From positions 1 to 34,459 of the forward strand of contig JAFYNK010000096.1 of NCBI GenBank assembly GCA_017548125.1: a stretch of 34,459 nt of DNA. Reading direction: 5' to 3'. This document shows positions 18,753-26,263 of this stretch, piece by piece. The notes beneath the pieces are model-generated. The model did not search any database. It saw only the letters and a program-made list of their open reading frames with translations, and was not told the DNA's origin. The stretch comes from Bacteroidales bacterium. GTDB lineage: Bacteria > Bacteroidota > Bacteroidia > Bacteroidales > F082. Position 1 is the stretch's first letter, and the number at the start of each line of letters is the position of its first letter. Both the position numbers and the translations under genes were made by a program.

Positions 18753-20111
18753 TTAATAAACATTAGATGCGTTATTATCACCTTTGTTAATTCCGAGATA
18801 AGGCTGTACACAACGGAAACCGATGTAGCATTTTGCTGTGTCTTGGTATTCGTATGCACGAGTTGATACTTCTAAGTAGTATGCAATATCCTTCCAAGAA
18901 CCGCCACGGATGACTTTTCTCTTCATAATTGCAGGGTCGTCTTCATTAGCATTATAAGTGTAGTTAGGGTTCAAGTCCCAAGCATAGTTATATGAAACAG
19001 GGTCGTATGCGCTATTAGTCCATTCAGCCACGTTGCCAGCCATGTCATATAATCCCCAGTCGTTTGGTGGATAGTGACCAACAACTAATGTTCTCAAGCC
19101 GCCATCAGCGATATAATTTCCGCGTAATGGTTTAAAGTTAGCCAAGAAGCAACCTTGTGCGCTACGAGTGTAAGGACCACCCCATGGATATGGGTTAAGG
19201 CTGTTACCACCACGAGCTGCCCACTCCCATTCAGCTTCTGTTGGAAGACGGAACTCTGACAATATAGTTTCACCTTTTTGTGATTTCAAATATTTGTTTA
19301 ATTTTTCTGTACGCCATACGCAGAATGCTTTAGCTTGATGCCAGTTGACGCCAACAACAGGATAGTTGTCGTATGCAACATGCCAGAAATATTTTTCTGT
19401 TAATGGATCGTTGAATGAATATGAATAGTCGTGAATCCATGCCAATGTATCTGGATACACATTGATTGTTTCATTCTTTACGAATGCTGTACGATCTTTT
19501 TTACGGTTAGCGAAGCTAGCGTTTTTATAATCGTAGGTTTCATTTTCGTTAAACTCTTTCTTTGCGGCTGCATGAAGGTCGATCCAGAAATATTGATAGT
19601 TCAATCTTCTTGGGTCGATTTCCTTTTTACCATAATAGCGTTCATCTTCAGAGAAGAACAATCCTTCTAAAGCTTGTCTTACTGATGCGTCAGCGCTGTT
19701 CCATTCTATTGGAGTCTCCCAATTAAGGATTCCATCACCTTCATAATCTTCACCAGTTTTTGGATTCTGTGTAACACGGAAACCTTCTATTGAGTTCTCT
19801 GCAAGCATCTCTCTTGCGATAGAATCTCTTACCCAATAAACAAATTCACGATATTCGTTATTTGTTATTTCTGTTTCATCCATGAAGAATGAAGATACAG
19901 AAATGGTCTTTGGTTGTGTTGTTTGTCCTGATGTAATATCTTGACCGCCAACGCCCATTGTAAAACTACCCATTGGAACGAAAGCCATACCGTATGGATC
20001 AGGATGATAAAATTGTTTGGTTTTTTTTCTAACACCAACTAACTCTCCTTGGTCGTGGTTGCATCCTACTAAGGCAAATACCACTAAACTTAATACCAGT
20101 AACTTTTTCAT
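18753..20111 (-). CDS. gldK: Type IX secretion lipoprotein GldK/PorK
   Basis: A 452-aa outer-membrane lipoprotein that forms the T9SS ring with GldN. Signal peptide and lipobox are LVVFALVGC, with lipidation at Cys17. The rest is a formylglycine-generating-enzyme/sulfatase-modifying-factor fold, here structural. Typical pieces are FVPMGSFTMGVGGQD, MDETEITNNEYREFVYWVRD, FRLPTEAEWEWAARGG and DMAGNVAEWTNSAYDP. It closes with VIRGGSWKDIAYYLEVSTR and YIGFRCVQPY. It has its own -7 box (20158-20165), so it may be transcribed separately from porP, 110 bases upstream. Confidence 0.97.
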   Translation of the reverse strand: MKKLLVLSLVVFALVGCNHDQGELVGVRKKTKQFYHPDPYGMAFVPMGSFTMGVGGQDITSGQTTQPKTISVSSFFMDETEITNNEYREFVYWVRDSIAREMLAENSIEGFRVTQNPKTGEDYEGDGILNWETPIEWNSADASVRQALEGLFFSEDERYYGKKEIDPRRLNYQYFWIDLHAAAKKEFNENETYDYKNASFANRKKDRTAFVKNETINVYPDTLAWIHDYSYSFNDPLTEKYFWHVAYDNYPVVGVNWHQAKAFCVWRTEKLNKYLKSQKGETILSEFRLPTEAEWEWAARGGNSLNPYPWGGPYTRSAQGCFLANFKPLRGNYIADGGLRTLVVGHYPPNDWGLYDMAGNVAEWTNSAYDPVSYNYAWDLNPNYTYNANEDDPAIMKRKVIRGGSWKDIAYYLEVSTRAYEYQDTAKCYIGFRCVQPYLGINKGDNNASNVY

Positions 20112-20157
20112 TTTATCTTGATTTATTACTAATCACTTATAAATATAATTCAAACCA

Positions 20158-20165
20158 CAAAAGTA
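20158..20165 (-). promoter_or_regulatory. -7 promoter box for gldK
   Basis: The complement reads TACTTTTG, an exact TAnnTTTG, in the 110-base gap between porP and gldK. A TTTG lies only 15 bases further upstream, shorter than the usual ~19-base spacing. Confidence 0.5.
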
Positions 20166-20221
20166 TAAAAAATAATATTACAAAATGTAGTCTTTATCTT
20201 TTTTTTTAACAAGTACCTATT

Positions 20222-21181
20222 TTACAAATATCTAATGCTATGATATATTCTTGGAGATTTCTCCAAATTCATTCTAAATAAATAACTTACACACACTTCA
20301 TGAGAGCCTTGAACGGCTATTCCCATAGTATTTATATCATACGAATAAGATACTTGAATATCATTAATTTTAAACCCGACCATAGCTGCTATTGATTCCT
20401 GATACCTATAATTAATACCGAACCACACTTTATCGTTATATAATAATTTAGCACCAGCATTGATTTGCGTTGAAGCTATATCTGTCATCATACACAATGA
20501 TGGCAACAAGACATAAATTGGATTATTGAACTGATATTCATATCCTGCCATCAAATAGAAAGTTCTATCACCTATGAAACTTGCTGTTGTACTTCCATTC
20601 TCAACCAACATTCTACCTTTTGATTCAAAAAGGTTAGTGACGGACATACCGATATAAAATGTTTCTGGAACATGCCAATAAACGCCAAGGTTTGCATCTA
20701 CAAGCATATCGCTTTCTTCTGCTGATGGAAGTATCGGGTCGTTAGGGTCATTAGGTTTCAATTTTCCAAAATCAACAGAACGGTTCAACATATTGAATGC
20801 CATACCAATACCCAAAGTACCTCCGCCTAAGTCTAAATGAAATGAATATCCTAAATTAACGTTAATATTATCTTCGTACGCTATTTTATCATTCATAATA
20901 GATAATGTTGCGCCGCCATGAAGCAACTTGACAGGCATATCGCCTGAGAATAACATTGTTGTCGGGGACACTGCTGCATCAAGGTATGAATTGTCAACAA
21001 ATCCTGTCCATTGATTTCTATAGATACCCATCACATTGACGCCGTCGCTGAGGCCTCCAAAACCTGGGTTCACGCTAGCATAAGAATTACTGTAGTTGGT
21101 AAACATAGGAGCTTGTTGCGCCATCATTATTTCTGAAAACGCAACAATTATTATGGTCAGTATGTATCTTAGCTTTTGCAC
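20222..21181 (-). CDS. porP: PorP/SprF family T9SS outer-membrane protein
   Basis: A 319-aa outer-membrane beta-barrel that associates with the GldK/GldN ring. It starts at GTG (21181), since no in-frame ATG comes before the signal peptide ends. The signal peptide is MQKLRYILTIIIVAFSEIMM, then AQQAPMFTNYSNSYASVNPGFGG. That 'Q-x-P-x-(F/Y)xxY...NPAxxG' opening is the signature of the family. The body has alternating strands (SFHLDLGGGTLGIGMAFNML; MLVDANLGVYWH). It lies 90 bases after rseP and 110 before gldK, and it heads the por/gld block. Confidence 0.93.
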   Translation of the reverse strand: MQKLRYILTIIIVAFSEIMMAQQAPMFTNYSNSYASVNPGFGGLSDGVNVMGIYRNQWTGFVDNSYLDAAVSPTTMLFSGDMPVKLLHGGATLSIMNDKIAYEDNINVNLGYSFHLDLGGGTLGIGMAFNMLNRSVDFGKLKPNDPNDPILPSAEESDMLVDANLGVYWHVPETFYIGMSVTNLFESKGRMLVENGSTTASFIGDRTFYLMAGYEYQFNNPIYVLLPSLCMMTDIASTQINAGAKLLYNDKVWFGINYRYQESIAAMVGFKINDIQVSYSYDINTMGIAVQGSHEVCVSYLFRMNLEKSPRIYHSIRYL

Positions 21182-21271
21182 TATTTGATTATTATTATTG
21201 TATTTTAAACTTTCTTTTTATTTGTTTATTGTATGTTCTTTTTGTTAAATATATAACCTGATTAATTAACA

Positions 21272-22744
21272 TCATTTGAAGATAAATCTTAAAACATCAT
21301 TGCCGTTAGCAAAAATCAATAAGCCTAACAACAAGAACAATCCTACCATCTGAGCTATTTCCATGAACTTATCGTTTGGTTTTCTTCTAGTTATAATTTC
21401 ATATAACAAGAAAAGAACGTGGCCGCCATCAAGAGCTGGAATTGGTAAAATATTCATAACAGCTAAGATTATAGACAAGAATGCTGTCCAATGCCAGAAG
21501 ACTATCCAATTGAATGATGATGGGAAAATGCTTCCTATTGAGATGAAGCCGCCGAGACTTTCATAAGCTTTGTTGCTTGGTTTGAATATGATTTTCAACT
21601 GTTTCCAATAGTCGCTCAACTCTTTTCCTGTCTTATGAAATCCTTCTGGAATTGCTTCAAAGAATGTGTATTCTTGAGTTTTACGTTCCAACAATGAGGC
21701 TGGGATTACACCGAGTTTTGCATCGCTAGAAAGTTGTACGTCAAAAGTCAAAGTATCGTTATTACGAATTGCAGCGATAGTAACGTTTTGATTTACAAAA
21801 CCAACAATGTTTCTTGAGAAATCATCAAAATAAGGAACATCGATGTCATTAATTTTCACTATTCTATCGCCTTTTTGCATACCAACCTGTTGAGCTATAG
21901 AACCTTCACCAATACCATCTATCACAAAAGGTTCTCTTTGTTTTATTAGGTAAGTAGAATTATTAATAATTTTAGCAACAGCATCTTCAGGAAGTTCAAC
22001 TTTAACTTTTTCTCCATTTCTCTCAACTTCTATATATTCAGAATTTTCAAGCCAAAGCTCCATTGTGACATGGCTAAAGTCTTCAATATATTTGCCATTA
22101 ACCGATAATATTTTATCGCCGTCTTTAAGGCCGAGCTCACGAGCTACTTCACTAGTCTGAATACCGTATTTATTAACCTCTGAAGTTGGAAGATATTGAG
22201 AACCTTGAGAGATAAGCAATCCTGTGAAGATAACATAGGCTGTTATGATATTCATGACTACGCCACCCACCATTACGATGAGACGCTGCCATGCTGGTTT
22301 GCTTCTAAATTCCCATGGTTGTGCAGGCTGTTTCATTTGTTCCAAGTCCATCGACTCGTCAATCATGCCTGCAATTTTGCAGTAACCTCCGAGAGGAATC
22401 CAGCCGATTCCAAATTCTGTTGAGTCTTCATCTGTACGCCAATCGTCAGATGACAATGTGCTTAAATCTATTGATTCGTAAGTGGTTTCTTTTTTATTTG
22501 TTACAGGGTCAATACGTTCGTGTGTGATATATTTTTCAGGGACGTTCTTGCTGAAGAAAGCGAAACGCCATTTGCCGTGTACTTTTTTACAACGGAAGAG
22601 AGAGAAATTAGGATTGAAGAAAATATAGAATTTTTCTACTCTTGTCTTGAAGATTCTTGCTGTTATAAAATGACCAAATTCATGCACAACCACCAAGATA
22701 GTCAGCGCAAGAATGAGTTGTAGAGCTTTAATTAAAATTACCAT
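21272..22744 (-). CDS. rseP: Site-2 intramembrane metalloprotease RseP
   Basis: A 490-aa inner-membrane zinc protease of the S2P family, which cuts transmembrane substrates such as anti-sigma factors and signal-peptide remnants. The catalytic HEFGH is at 21-25 in the first helix. The third ligand is in the later LDGGH helix (ILPIPALDGGHVLFLLYEI). Two PDZ domains lie between them (EVARELGLKDGDKILSVNG and GSIAQQVGMQKGDRIVKIND). The final helices are typical. It follows the M23 peptidase with a 37-base gap that holds an exact -7 box (22765-22772). Bacteroidota RseP proteins are about this length. Confidence 0.96.
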   Translation of the reverse strand: MVILIKALQLILALTILVVVHEFGHFITARIFKTRVEKFYIFFNPNFSLFRCKKVHGKWRFAFFSKNVPEKYITHERIDPVTNKKETTYESIDLSTLSSDDWRTDEDSTEFGIGWIPLGGYCKIAGMIDESMDLEQMKQPAQPWEFRSKPAWQRLIVMVGGVVMNIITAYVIFTGLLISQGSQYLPTSEVNKYGIQTSEVARELGLKDGDKILSVNGKYIEDFSHVTMELWLENSEYIEVERNGEKVKVELPEDAVAKIINNSTYLIKQREPFVIDGIGEGSIAQQVGMQKGDRIVKINDIDVPYFDDFSRNIVGFVNQNVTIAAIRNNDTLTFDVQLSSDAKLGVIPASLLERKTQEYTFFEAIPEGFHKTGKELSDYWKQLKIIFKPSNKAYESLGGFISIGSIFPSSFNWIVFWHWTAFLSIILAVMNILPIPALDGGHVLFLLYEIITRRKPNDKFMEIAQMVGLFLLLGLLIFANGNDVLRFIFK

Positions 22745-22764
22745 ATAATATAAATTTTAATCTG

Positions 22765-22772
22765 CAAAGATA
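22765..22772 (-). promoter_or_regulatory. -7 promoter box for rseP
   Basis: The complement reads TATCTTTG followed by C, an exact TAnnTTTG, 20 bases upstream of the rseP ATG. No good -33 element is visible, so rseP may also be read from upstream. Confidence 0.45.
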
Positions 22773-22781
22773 AATAAAAAA

Positions 22782-23675
22782 TCAGTTTATTAAGTTACTC
22801 TCAAAAGAAATATAATCTTCCGGATTCAAAGGCGTTCCGTTATACCATAATTCAAAATGAAGATGAGGTCCTGTTGAAAGACTTCCGCTATTTCCGTATA
22901 TCGCGATAGGATCACCGGCACTAACGAAGTCACCATCATCTTTTAACAGAACTGCATTATGTTTATATACCGAAAATAAATTTCCATTATGTTGTATTCC
23001 AATACAATAACCATTTTCCACGGTCCAATCAGAATATATTACAGTTCCGTCGGCTGTCGCTTTAACTACGGAATTGTTATCAGAAACTATATCTATACCG
23101 AAGTGTTTCTCTTCTCTGTTAAAACGGTTTGTCACCATGCCCGTCATCGGACTGAAGAATGAAACCAATTTATAATCGGAAGGAATATCGTCGATAATTT
23201 CTTGTTTGAACAAATTATTTCTCGTTGCATTTTCATATTCGATTCGGAACAAGCTGTCTTCTTTAGATTTTTTATCAATGATATTGCCGAAATTGGTGTT
23301 GCTGGATTTTGTCAAAAGAGAGTTAACGCTGTCTGTTTCAAAATCGTCGCCCATTATTATCTTTTTCAAGTTATTGATATACAAGTCTTTTTGTTTAAAC
23401 ACCAATTCAATGGAATCGGCACGGCGTTCCATTTCATAAACACGTCGGTTAAGACTAACATCAGTATAACCAGGGATATATTCTCGCAGTGGCGTGAAGG
23501 CTATAAGATATGTTACCAAAACGATAAGAAGTACAGATGAGATAATTACAATGTTAAAGAAAGCCAAAAGAGTGAATTTAAAATGGGCTTTTTCTTCGTA
23601 GTTTTCGTTGTTATAGACAACGACACGGTATTTTTTTCTCAGTCTGCCTTCTGTTTCTTTTTTTTCTTTAGCCAT
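22782..23675 (-). CDS. M23 (LytM-type) peptidoglycan endopeptidase
   Basis: A 297-aa membrane-anchored murein hydrolase. A basic cytoplasmic N-terminus is followed by one transmembrane helix (~33-59), a coiled-coil-like stretch (~76-110), and a C-terminal LytM domain from ~175. All zinc-site residues are present: H191 and D195 in HFGID, and H271 and H273 in HLHF. The enzyme should therefore be active, unlike EnvC/NlpD-type activators. It probably cuts cross-bridges in the periplasm. It sits in a closely packed run, six bases after the acyltransferase and 37 before rseP. Confidence 0.9.
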   Translation of the reverse strand: MAKEKKETEGRLRKKYRVVVYNNENYEEKAHFKFTLLAFFNIVIISSVLLIVLVTYLIAFTPLREYIPGYTDVSLNRRVYEMERRADSIELVFKQKDLYINNLKKIIMGDDFETDSVNSLLTKSSNTNFGNIIDKKSKEDSLFRIEYENATRNNLFKQEIIDDIPSDYKLVSFFSPMTGMVTNRFNREEKHFGIDIVSDNNSVVKATADGTVIYSDWTVENGYCIGIQHNGNLFSVYKHNAVLLKDDGDFVSAGDPIAIYGNSGSLSTGPHLHFELWYNGTPLNPEDYISFESNLIN

Positions 23676-23681
23676 AGAATA

Positions 23682-24236
23682 TCAATTAGATAGATTATAT
23701 CTTTCAGGATGTTTAGCTGTTATTCCTCTATAGAATTCTTCCATAAATTTCCAATCTTCTTCATAGTTTCCTGTAGGATAGAACATAGGACCGAATCCGA
23801 GTTCTTTTTTCTTGAAGTCCAAGAAACCCAATATGATAGGAACATTGGCCTTTTCAGCCATGTAGTAGAATCCTTTTTTCCATTTGTTAACACGTTTTCT
23901 CGTTCCTTCTGGAGCTATGACAATATTAAGCGTATCGTATTTTTTAAACATGGCAGAAACTTGAGTTACCAAATTATTATTTCTGCTTCTGTCAACAGGG
24001 AGTCCGCCCATTTTCAACAAAACAGACTTTAATATAGGGATATCAAAGAACTCTTTCTTAATGAGGAATTTAACATCCATATCGATAGAGCAATATGCCA
24101 ATCTTCCCAAAATAAAATCGGCTATGCTAGTATGAGGCGCCACTGTTATGACGCATTTTTTAACTGGCACAGTACCAACTATTTTCCAACCTAAAACTTT
24201 TAAGGTTTTTTCACCTATCCATCTCCAAAATCCCAT
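23682..24236 (-). CDS. PlsC-like 1-acyl-glycerol-3-phosphate acyltransferase
   Basis: A short 184-aa acyltransferase domain protein. The HX4D motif is HTSIAD (His35-Asp40). The acceptor-binding motif is EGTR (110-113), preceded by the VDRSRNN segment (81-87). There is no clear N-terminal membrane helix, so it is probably a peripheral protein of the inner membrane. The true acceptor may be lysophosphatidate, a glycolipid or an ornithine lipid; it cannot be told from the sequence. It starts three bases after the dnaX stop and ends six bases before the M23 gene. Confidence 0.85.
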   Translation of the reverse strand: MGFWRWIGEKTLKVLGWKIVGTVPVKKCVITVAPHTSIADFILGRLAYCSIDMDVKFLIKKEFFDIPILKSVLLKMGGLPVDRSRNNNLVTQVSAMFKKYDTLNIVIAPEGTRKRVNKWKKGFYYMAEKANVPIILGFLDFKKKELGFGPMFYPTGNYEEDWKFMEEFYRGITAKHPERYNLSN

Positions 24237-24239
24237 AAA

Positions 24240-26072
24240 TCAAACATTTAATTCTAAATTAAGACTTTCTTTTATGTCGAAAAGACTTGGATTGTCGTTA
24301 GCCATCTTTTCGAATTTCTGTTTATCTGTATATAAAACGACTTCTCTTGGTCGTTCCAACACTTCTTCTCTAAGCACGAACTGATTGTTATGCAATGCTT
24401 TTTTCAGGAACTCATGAAGCGCCTGCATATTGTTTACGTCTTTTACGACGAGAATATTGTCTATCTTGAATATTATTTCAGACTTACCATTTGCTCTCGG
24501 TTCGGCATTTTTTATTCCAGCAATGAAAACCGGAGAAGTCTGTTGATAAGAAACGATAAAATCGTTCCATGCCTTATTTAATTGTTCTTGTGTAAAATCG
24601 TTATTCCACACTTCTTCAACAACTTTTTCTTTTTTAGGCTCATCAGCAGTAATTGAAATTGTACCAGGCCTATTCATTCTGCCTCTGACCGTTGTAGTTT
24701 GAGGTTGCTGAGGCTGTTGAGGCTGTTGAGGCATCTGTGAAATCTGTGCCATCTGTGGTTGCTGAGGCTGTTGAGGTTGCTGTGAAATCTGTGCCATCTG
24801 TGGTTGCTGAGGCTGTTGAGGTTGCTGTGGCATCTGCGACATTTGTGGTTGCTGAGGCGCTTGAGGTTGCTGTGGCATCTGTGGCTGCTGTGGCATCTGT
24901 GGCTGCTGTGAACGTTGTGGCATCTGTGGTTGCGCCACAGGATTTACCATTTGTTGACTTACTGTCTTATTGGCTTGCTGACCTTCAACATAGCACATTT
25001 TCATCAAGCATATTTCCAAATGCAATCTTTTATTATTGCTATTTTTGAAATTCAAATCGCATTGATTAGCAAGGTCTAATGATTTTAAAATGAAATATTG
25101 AGAACATTTTTGAGCTTGTTCAGAATATCTCGTTTTCAGTTGACGGCTTACTTCCATCAGCTCTATCAGTCTTGCATCTTTTCCGAGAAGAATATTTCTG
25201 AGGTGTGTAGATAATCCTTGTATAAAGTAATGAATATCAAATCCTTTTTCTACGACTTCATTAAGCAAAAGCAAGATAGAATTGGTATCTTTTGCTAATA
25301 TATAATCTACAGCCCTAAAATAATATTCATAATCTAGGACATTGAGGTTATTGATAACATCTTTGTAAGTGATATTTCTTCCTGAGAAGCTCACCATCTG
25401 GTCGAAGATAGAAAGAGCGTCACGGAGAGCTCCATCAGCTTTTTGAGCGACGACGTCAAGAGCCTCTTCTTCCGCAATTATACCTTCTTTCAAAGCTACA
25501 TTCTGAAGATGTTTGCTGATGTCATCTGTAGTAATTCTCTTGAAATCATATATTTGACAACGCGATAAAATTGTCGGGATAATCTTGTGTTTTTCTGTTG
25601 TTGCCAGAATAAACTTTGCATACGCTGGCGGTTCTTCCAAAGTTTTAAGGAAGGCATTGAAAGCATTTGAAGAAAGCATGTGAACCTCGTCGATGATATA
25701 CACTTTATATTTCCCGATTTGAGGCGGTATTCTAACTTGGTCAACAAGGTCGCGGATATTGTCAACAGAGTTATTTGAAGCAGCGTCTAACTCGTAAATA
25801 TTGAACGAGTTGGAGTTATTAAAGCTTCTGCATGATTCACATTCGTTGCATGCTTCCATCTCTGCCGTAGGATTCATACAGTTGATGGTTTTCGCCATGA
25901 TTCTAGCACATGTTGTCTTACCCACGCCTCTCGGTCCACAGAACAAGAATGCTTGTGCTAATGTATTGGTTCTTATCGCATTTTGTAATGTTGAAGTGAT
26001 GGCTTTCTGCCCAACTACACTGTCGAATGTTACAGGTCTGTATTTCCTCGCTGATACAACAAAATTATCCAT
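24240..26072 (-). CDS. dnaX: DNA polymerase III subunit gamma/tau
   Basis: A 610-aa clamp-loader ATPase. Walker A is GPRGVGKT (46-53). A zinc knuckle uses Cys65, Cys75, Cys78 and Cys81. Walker B IIDEVHM (126-132) and the SRC sensor at 170-172 complete the AAA+ site, and a collar domain runs to ~360. Residues ~380-457 are a low-complexity linker of Gln, Pro and Met, encoded by nearly tandem repeats. The remaining ~150 residues are the C-terminal domain. The protein is long enough for a tau-type product; I saw no convincing slippery site for a shorter gamma form. The start is divergent from porW. Confidence 0.98.
   Translation of the reverse strand: MDNFVVSARKYRPVTFDSVVGQKAITSTLQNAIRTNTLAQAFLFCGPRGVGKTTCARIMAKTINCMNPTAEMEACNECESCRSFNNSNSFNIYELDAASNNSVDNIRDLVDQVRIPPQIGKYKVYIIDEVHMLSSNAFNAFLKTLEEPPAYAKFILATTEKHKIIPTILSRCQIYDFKRITTDDISKHLQNVALKEGIIAEEEALDVVAQKADGALRDALSIFDQMVSFSGRNITYKDVINNLNVLDYEYYFRAVDYILAKDTNSILLLLNEVVEKGFDIHYFIQGLSTHLRNILLGKDARLIELMEVSRQLKTRYSEQAQKCSQYFILKSLDLANQCDLNFKNSNNKRLHLEICLMKMCYVEGQQANKTVSQQMVNPVAQPQMPQRSQQPQMPQQPQMPQQPQAPQQPQMSQMPQQPQQPQQPQMAQISQQPQQPQQPQMAQISQMPQQPQQPQQPQTTTVRGRMNRPGTISITADEPKKEKVVEEVWNNDFTQEQLNKAWNDFIVSYQQTSPVFIAGIKNAEPRANGKSEIIFKIDNILVVKDVNNMQALHEFLKKALHNNQFVLREEVLERPREVVLYTDKQKFEKMANDNPSLFDIKESLNLELNV
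24702..24935. repeat. QP-rich repeat region in dnaX, with an exact 45-bp duplication
   Basis: The region encodes DnaX residues ~380-457. Bases 24736-24780 and 24781-24825 are identical 45-bp copies in tandem, equal to 15 residues including the QMAQIS block. The rest is shorter variants of the same 3-residue Q-P-x pattern. Every unit is a multiple of 3, so the frame is kept. Confidence 0.9.
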
Positions 26073-26263
26073 AATGCCATTTTTTATTTCAAGCCGTAAA
26101 ATTACGAGTTTTATTCGAGAGTTTTATACTTTTTATATTTTTTTATAAAAAAAGACTTTTATAACGCCTAATTATTTATTTTTGCATATTCTGAATATAA
26201 TTTCAAAAATAAAACGTAAAAAAAAGAGTTATATTCGTTGATTAAGTTTAAAATTATCAGAAA
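26073..26263. promoter_or_regulatory. Divergent promoter region of dnaX and porW
   Basis: This 191-base AT-rich gap lies between two diverging genes. On the plus strand TATTTTTG (26177-26184) exactly matches TAnnTTTG and is followed by C, ~80 bases before porW. An A/T hairpin CTTTTTATA...TATAAAAAAAG (about 26129-26155) and a small CGTAA/TTACG inverted repeat (26095-26106) are also seen. No exact -7 box was found for dnaX. Confidence 0.5.

Noticed and set aside
24624-24635. A-rich run in dnaX as a programmed frameshift site
   Set aside because: On the coding strand the reading is CCT AAA AAA GAA, which does not fit the X XXY YYZ slippery pattern; no stimulatory structure was evident.
24702-24935. 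Possible CRISPR array from regular repeats in dnaX
   Set aside because: The repeats are tandem without unique spacers and lie in a conserved reading frame.
24737-25048. 103-aa plus-strand frame rich in Val-Ala-Ser
   Set aside because: It arises from the complementary strand of the dnaX Q/P repeats; its regularity comes from the repeat, not from a gene.
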